Under the pieces are notes generated by a model. It saw only the letters and a program-made list of their open reading frames with translations, had not been told where the DNA came from and made no database searches. Source: Methanobacteriota archaeon (GTDB taxonomy: Archaea; Thermoplasmatota; Poseidoniia; Poseidoniales; Poseidoniaceae). From it: a DNA stretch of 9,919 nucleotides. Made by a program: the position numbers and the translations under genes. The number at the start of each line of letters is the position of its first letter. Positions within the stretch are counted from its first letter, which is position 1. Below, one piece after another: positions 6,278-9,919 of the stretch. Location of the stretch: NCBI GenBank assembly GCA_002714305.1, contig PAWY01000025.1:1-9919 (forward strand). The letters run 5' to 3'.

Positions 6278-9200
6278 TCAAGGATGTTTCACTATGTCCC
6301 CGTTGGCGTCTTTGTACCACCATTCGTTGGCTTCTTTGTCATGGTACCACCAGTAGCCATCCGAGCCCATCACCCAATCGGTTTCTTCCTCGGCGGTCTC
6401 AGTTGTGGCCGCAACTGACGCTGCAGCAGGCGTCGTTTCGTACGCCACCGGGGCCTCGTATTCATCCTCGTATTCATCATCGTCTTCAAACTCGGAAGAG
6501 TACTCATCCCAGTCATAATCCGAACGAGAACCTTGGTTGACGGTCATGCGTCGCATCCAAGCCAACAAAGAGATGACCACAGCGATGAGCAGAACACCGG
6601 TGATACTCCCGATGATGGGGTTCACATCACCGAACAACTTCTCCGAAAAGGTCGGTTCCTCAGCCACTCGAACTTCAATGGTTGGACCGCTCACGGTCGC
6701 ACCATTGTCCAACGTGGCTACGACCCACTGGATGCCCGGCATTTCGGGACCCCAGTCCACAGCGACCAAACCGATGGCGCCTGCTTCAGCCGAAACGGTG
6801 GTCCGCTGAATGAGCGAACGCTGGCCGTCGGCCATGACCGTCTCAAACGAGACACCGGTTTCCCCTTGGAGGGTGCCGATGTTCTCCACTTCCAGCTGAA
6901 TAGAGGTGGTATCACCCACGTCCATGAGCAAGCGTGAGTAGGTCATGGCTGATGGAGAAACAGTAAATTCTGGCTGAAGCCATTCCATGTTCCAGGTGGC
7001 CAAGAAAGGATTGTTGGTGTTGCCACCCAGCCCGGTCACAGCGTTTCCAGCCAGGTCTCGGCCAGCGATGCTAATCTTGACTTCCATGCGGTCGATGAGC
7101 ATCTCGTTGGTGATTTCGCTGAGGTTCATTTCGCCGTACAACTCCAAACTCAAACCATCGATTTCATCCCCATCGAGGGTCAAAGGCTCCCGTCCGGAGC
7201 GGATGACGTCACCGGTTTCAAAGTCTTCAACTTGCCATACCAATTCAAGCGAGGCCATGTCAAGGCCTCCCAATTCTTGAACCAACACACGAACTTCGTG
7301 GTTTTCACCACCCAAGATGGCCCGGGGCCGAGGTGAGAGAACCTCCTGCGGTTCGGGGCCTGTGCCGTCAACGACGATCCATTTCACCGATGTTTCTTGG
7401 TCGGTCAAATCCACACCTTGTCCCTCGAGGCAAGCCACACCCCATGTCATCGGCAATGAACCGGATGAGGCGGGTGCCGTGATGGCTTTGGACCAAATGC
7501 CTTCTTTGGCCGTGACGCTGTACGTTTGGCCGCCGAAGAAGATGTCAACCTGACAGTCAAAATCAGGGACCGTCGTGGTTTCTGCAAAGACAAGCCCTCC
7601 AGAGAGTTCCATGGGCGTCAGCGGCGTGACCCTCGCTCCATCCCCAAGGAAAGAACCGCGGGTTAGATGAAGGTTGACGCTCTCTTCGGGTATGGTCAAT
7701 CCCGCGGAGAACCGCCAACGGTGTTCGGGGAAGTTGCGGGTTTCTTCTTGACCGGCACGGTCGATGACCAAAATGGCAGGTTCCCGGCGACTATCGCCCA
7801 AATCAGGGGTGTTCCACCCGAGGTGGAGTTGGATGTTGAGCATCAAGTCGTTTTCATACGGGTCGGCGATGCCGTTGGCGCCAAGCATGGTGCACTGGTC
7901 GATGAAGACGTGGGTGGAGGTCGTGGTGCACGCTCCGGTCTCGAACGTCCATTGGATGCTCATGGAATCGCTGCCTTGGTTGCTGGCCAACATGACTTCA
8001 ACCGTTGACAGGTCTGAACCACCGTTCGGTTCACTGATTTGCACGTTGAGTTCGTAAGGTTGTCCGGGATGAAGCCAGGCCTTCCGTCCATCGGACCAGG
8101 CGAAGGCGTTTGGTGCAAGTTCAGGTGCTCCATCAACCGCCAGTTGGTACATGAACAACTGTTCCCCATCTTCGGCGCTACCACCGTCTTGGATGGGGTA
8201 GCCGGAGGGGTCGGTGCCATCAAGGTAGACCGCTACTTTCTGACCCAGACTACCACCGGTGTCGTCGATCATCAAGGTGTAGACTCCAGTGAGTTGGGTC
8301 AAATCGCTGGGCACGATCATGGACACGGAGTTGTATTCGCCTTCATCTGGCCAACCGTTGAGGTTGGTGTCGTCGATCCATTCTTTCCAAACCATGGCTA
8401 CCATGGTGCTTGGAAGGACAGGTTGGTCCGTGATGGTGACCTGCATCACTTGCGTTGGACTCGGTGTGCGATGGTCGTAGCGGTAGAGCGAGGACGCCAC
8501 CACACGTGGCTTGACGGAGTCAACGGTGAAGGTGCGACTCAAAGCACCCGGTTCGACGACGCTTGAACCGTTCAACGAAACGAGGCTGACCTCCCACATG
8601 ACATCGCCGTAGGTGAACGGGATGGTCTCGGTGAAGTTCCAATACGCTCCGTCGAGGGAAGTGGTGTTCCGCACCGCTATCCCATCTCTGTACAGGGTCA
8701 GCTCAGCATCGCCGTCAACGAATCCACGGAGGTCGCTCAAGCCTTCATAGCCAACTTGGACGGAGACGTTCATGGATTCACCACCACGAAGGTAGAGGCG
8801 GGGGCTGGGCATGATGGCATCGTCTTCGTAGAAGTGAACCGATTTCAGTTCCAGATCGTTTTCATAGCCTTGATTGGGGCCACCGCCCCAAGTGTGGGAG
8901 AATGGAATGGAGATGACACCGCTCTGCATCACCAAGCGAGAGGTCACGGTCAGTTGTTGCTCATCGTCCCACATGGGCCGAAGGCGGAAGGTGATGTTGG
9001 TGAGGACGTTGGTGCCGTCTTCGGTGATCTGAATTGGGTCGGTGGGATGAAGCTCGATCAAATCCGAGTCGCCCAGTCCTGCAGGAGCGCCACCTGCCGC
9101 AGGGAACAGGAGCGTCGCTTGGTTGGTTTTGCTGAACACATCCAGGCGGTGATGCGTGATGCTACCACCGATGACCTGGTATTCCGTGCTGATGGTTTGC

Positions 9201-9919
9201 CATTCTTTGGACGAAGTGAGGACGGGTTGAGGGTCGGTCATACCGCCGCCCTGAAGCCGCACCGTGCTCGAGGTTTGGAGATTCACCACTTCGACGGTCA
9301 AACCGCCACGTTCCTCCGCCATGAACGGCAACGGGACCGCTTGCATTCCAGCGACGCTTTGGACCATGGTTCGGGCTTCGTTCACGCCCATCACAAAGGA
9401 CGAAGATGCATCCGCTACTACGTTGTGACTGGCGTTGTAGGAGGCACGGAGGCCACCGAGAACGGTGACGCCACTGCCCGAAACCTCAATGCGAGCCTCG
9501 GTGAAGTCGGTACCCAAAATGTCAAGGGAATTCCCCGTGTTGCTGAGTGCCTCTACAAAGTCAGACAATTCGTCTCCGGTGAAGTGGAAGAGGCCGGCTG
9601 TGGTGCCGTTTGTTGTCCGGTTCGCAACCAATGTGTTCTGGACGAAGACAGCGATTTCGAGCACCGTTCCTGCCTCAGCTGCATAACTGAAGCCGAACGA
9701 TGTCAAATCGTTTTGAGGCACCCACACACGTGCATCGGACGGTGCGCCTGAGGTCAAGGAGAGTTCAATGCGCTCTTCGGCGTTGGTAAACCTGTCTTGC
9801 CAGCCCCATGTACCAACACGAGCATCCGCTCCGCCCCACTCGTAGCGGTCATCGAGGTTGAAATCCAACATGGGTCGTGCGGGATGTTGCCCGCCGTACA
9901 TCTCCATGTGAAGGGATTC
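6278..9919 (-). CDS. Large cell-surface protein with C-terminal membrane anchor (5' partial)
   Basis: The frame stays open to the right edge of the window and no signal peptide is seen, so the true start lies outside. Residues below count from the Met at 9907 (1209 visible). Residues 1 to about 1090 look like strung beta-sandwich (Ig-like) domains, the last (about 980-1080) resembling a CARDB-type domain. There are nine N-glycosylation sequons (N96, 100, 158, 304, 380, 414, 424, 446, 928), four cysteines only (C660/C672, C785/C826, possible disulfides), and an EF-hand-like loop at 513-524. A single membrane helix (about 1098-1117) is followed by MRRM, placing the C-terminus inside the cell. 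The tail holds an acidic stretch (1130-1151) and an aromatic end from W1178 with two WWY motifs. Function is unknown; adhesion, envelope structure or polymer binding are possible. nadE follows after 19 bases. Confidence 0.85.
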   Translation of the reverse strand, partial: ESLHMEMYGGQHPARPMLDFNLDDRYEWGGADARVGTWGWQDRFTNAEERIELSLTSGAPSDARVWVPQNDLTSFGFSYAAEAGTVLEIAVFVQNTLVANRTTNGTTAGLFHFTGDELSDFVEALSNTGNSLDILGTDFTEARIEVSGSGVTVLGGLRASYNASHNVVADASSSFVMGVNEARTMVQSVAGMQAVPLPFMAEERGGLTVEVVNLQTSSTVRLQGGGMTDPQPVLTSSKEWQTISTEYQVIGGSITHHRLDVFSKTNQATLLFPAAGGAPAGLGDSDLIELHPTDPIQITEDGTNVLTNITFRLRPMWDDEQQLTVTSRLVMQSGVISIPFSHTWGGGPNQGYENDLELKSVHFYEDDAIMPSPRLYLRGGESMNVSVQVGYEGLSDLRGFVDGDAELTLYRDGIAVRNTTSLDGAYWNFTETIPFTYGDVMWEVSLVSLNGSSVVEPGALSRTFTVDSVKPRVVASSLYRYDHRTPSPTQVMQVTITDQPVLPSTMVAMVWKEWIDDTNLNGWPDEGEYNSVSMIVPSDLTQLTGVYTLMIDDTGGSLGQKVAVYLDGTDPSGYPIQDGGSAEDGEQLFMYQLAVDGAPELAPNAFAWSDGRKAWLHPGQPYELNVQISEPNGGSDLSTVEVMLASNQGSDSMSIQWTFETGACTTTSTHVFIDQCTMLGANGIADPYENDLMLNIQLHLGWNTPDLGDSRREPAILVIDRAGQEETRNFPEHRWRFSAGLTIPEESVNLHLTRGSFLGDGARVTPLTPMELSGGLVFAETTTVPDFDCQVDIFFGGQTYSVTAKEGIWSKAITAPASSGSLPMTWGVACLEGQGVDLTDQETSVKWIVVDGTGPEPQEVLSPRPRAILGGENHEVRVLVQELGGLDMASLELVWQVEDFETGDVIRSGREPLTLDGDEIDGLSLELYGEMNLSEITNEMLIDRMEVKISIAGRDLAGNAVTGLGGNTNNPFLATWNMEWLQPEFTVSPSAMTYSRLLMDVGDTTSIQLEVENIGTLQGETGVSFETVMADGQRSLIQRTTVSAEAGAIGLVAVDWGPEMPGIQWVVATLDNGATVSGPTIEVRVAEEPTFSEKLFGDVNPIIGSITGVLLIAVVISLLAWMRRMTVNQGSRSDYDWDEYSSEFEDDDEYEDEYEAPVAYETTPAAASVAATTETAEEETDWVMGSDGYWWYHDKEANEWWYKDANGDIVKHP
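6454..6477 (-). repeat. Perfect 12-base tandem duplication in the acidic tail
   Basis: Two identical copies of cctcgtattcat (plus strand) lie end to end, followed by a decayed third unit (catcgtcttc). They are in frame and encode alternating Glu/Asp and Tyr within the acidic segment of the surface protein's tail, at residues 1144-1151. A multiple-of-three unit would let copy number change without breaking the gene. Confidence 0.75.

Noticed and set aside
8756..9751. A long open rightward frame (331 codons) opposite the surface-protein gene.
   Set aside because: It is antisense to a continuous surface-protein frame with domain-like sequence, sequons and a membrane anchor. The antisense translation is rich in Arg, His and Cys in no pattern and has no motif.

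Overview
The window looks like ordinary core and surface-protein territory of a free-living, aerobic archaeon. My best guess is a marine Group II euryarchaeon (Poseidoniales). The pointers are: a very large extracellular protein ending in one membrane helix, an acidic stretch and a Trp/Tyr-rich tail of a type I associate with that group (recollection, not a search); an aconitase X protein, which in archaea usually serves the mevalonate pathway; archaeal-style GGAGG/GGTG ribosome-binding sites; and tight packing with overlapping gene ends. Bases counted by eye at the start of the window are about 55% G+C. No rRNA, tRNA, CRISPR array, insertion sequence or prophage gene was seen.

Layout, left to right. 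1-576 (+): flavin reductase-like FMN-binding protein. 561-1547 (-): extended SDR of the nucleotide-sugar epimerase/dehydratase type, meeting the first gene tail to tail with a 16-base overlap. 1544-3319 (-): aconitase X with catalytic and swivel parts in one chain, overlapping the SDR start by ATGA. 3366-3617 (+): a probable small Trp/His-rich protein of unknown function, divergent from aconitase X and overlapping the next gene's end by 14 bases. 3604-4452 (-): TrhO, tRNA U34 hydroxylase. 4492-6258 (-): two-domain glutamine-dependent NAD+ synthetase. 6278-9919 (-): large surface protein, cut by the right edge of the window.

Two leftward transcription units are likely: surface protein > nadE > trhO (gaps of 19 and 39 bases) and aconitase X > SDR (translationally coupled). 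The right-hand unit joins genes of unrelated function (envelope, NAD+ synthesis, tRNA modification), so co-transcription need not mean one pathway. The aconitase X gene is the most interesting metabolic clue. In an archaeon the likely reaction is dehydration of (R)-5-phosphomevalonate in the modified mevalonate pathway, but a single-chain form is unusual there and other AcnX substrates remain possible. I found no convincing new defence or mobile system. The points worth following are the fused AcnX, the surface protein's aromatic tail, the small Trp/His-rich gene, and two enzymes (TrhO, two-domain NadE) more typical of bacteria.
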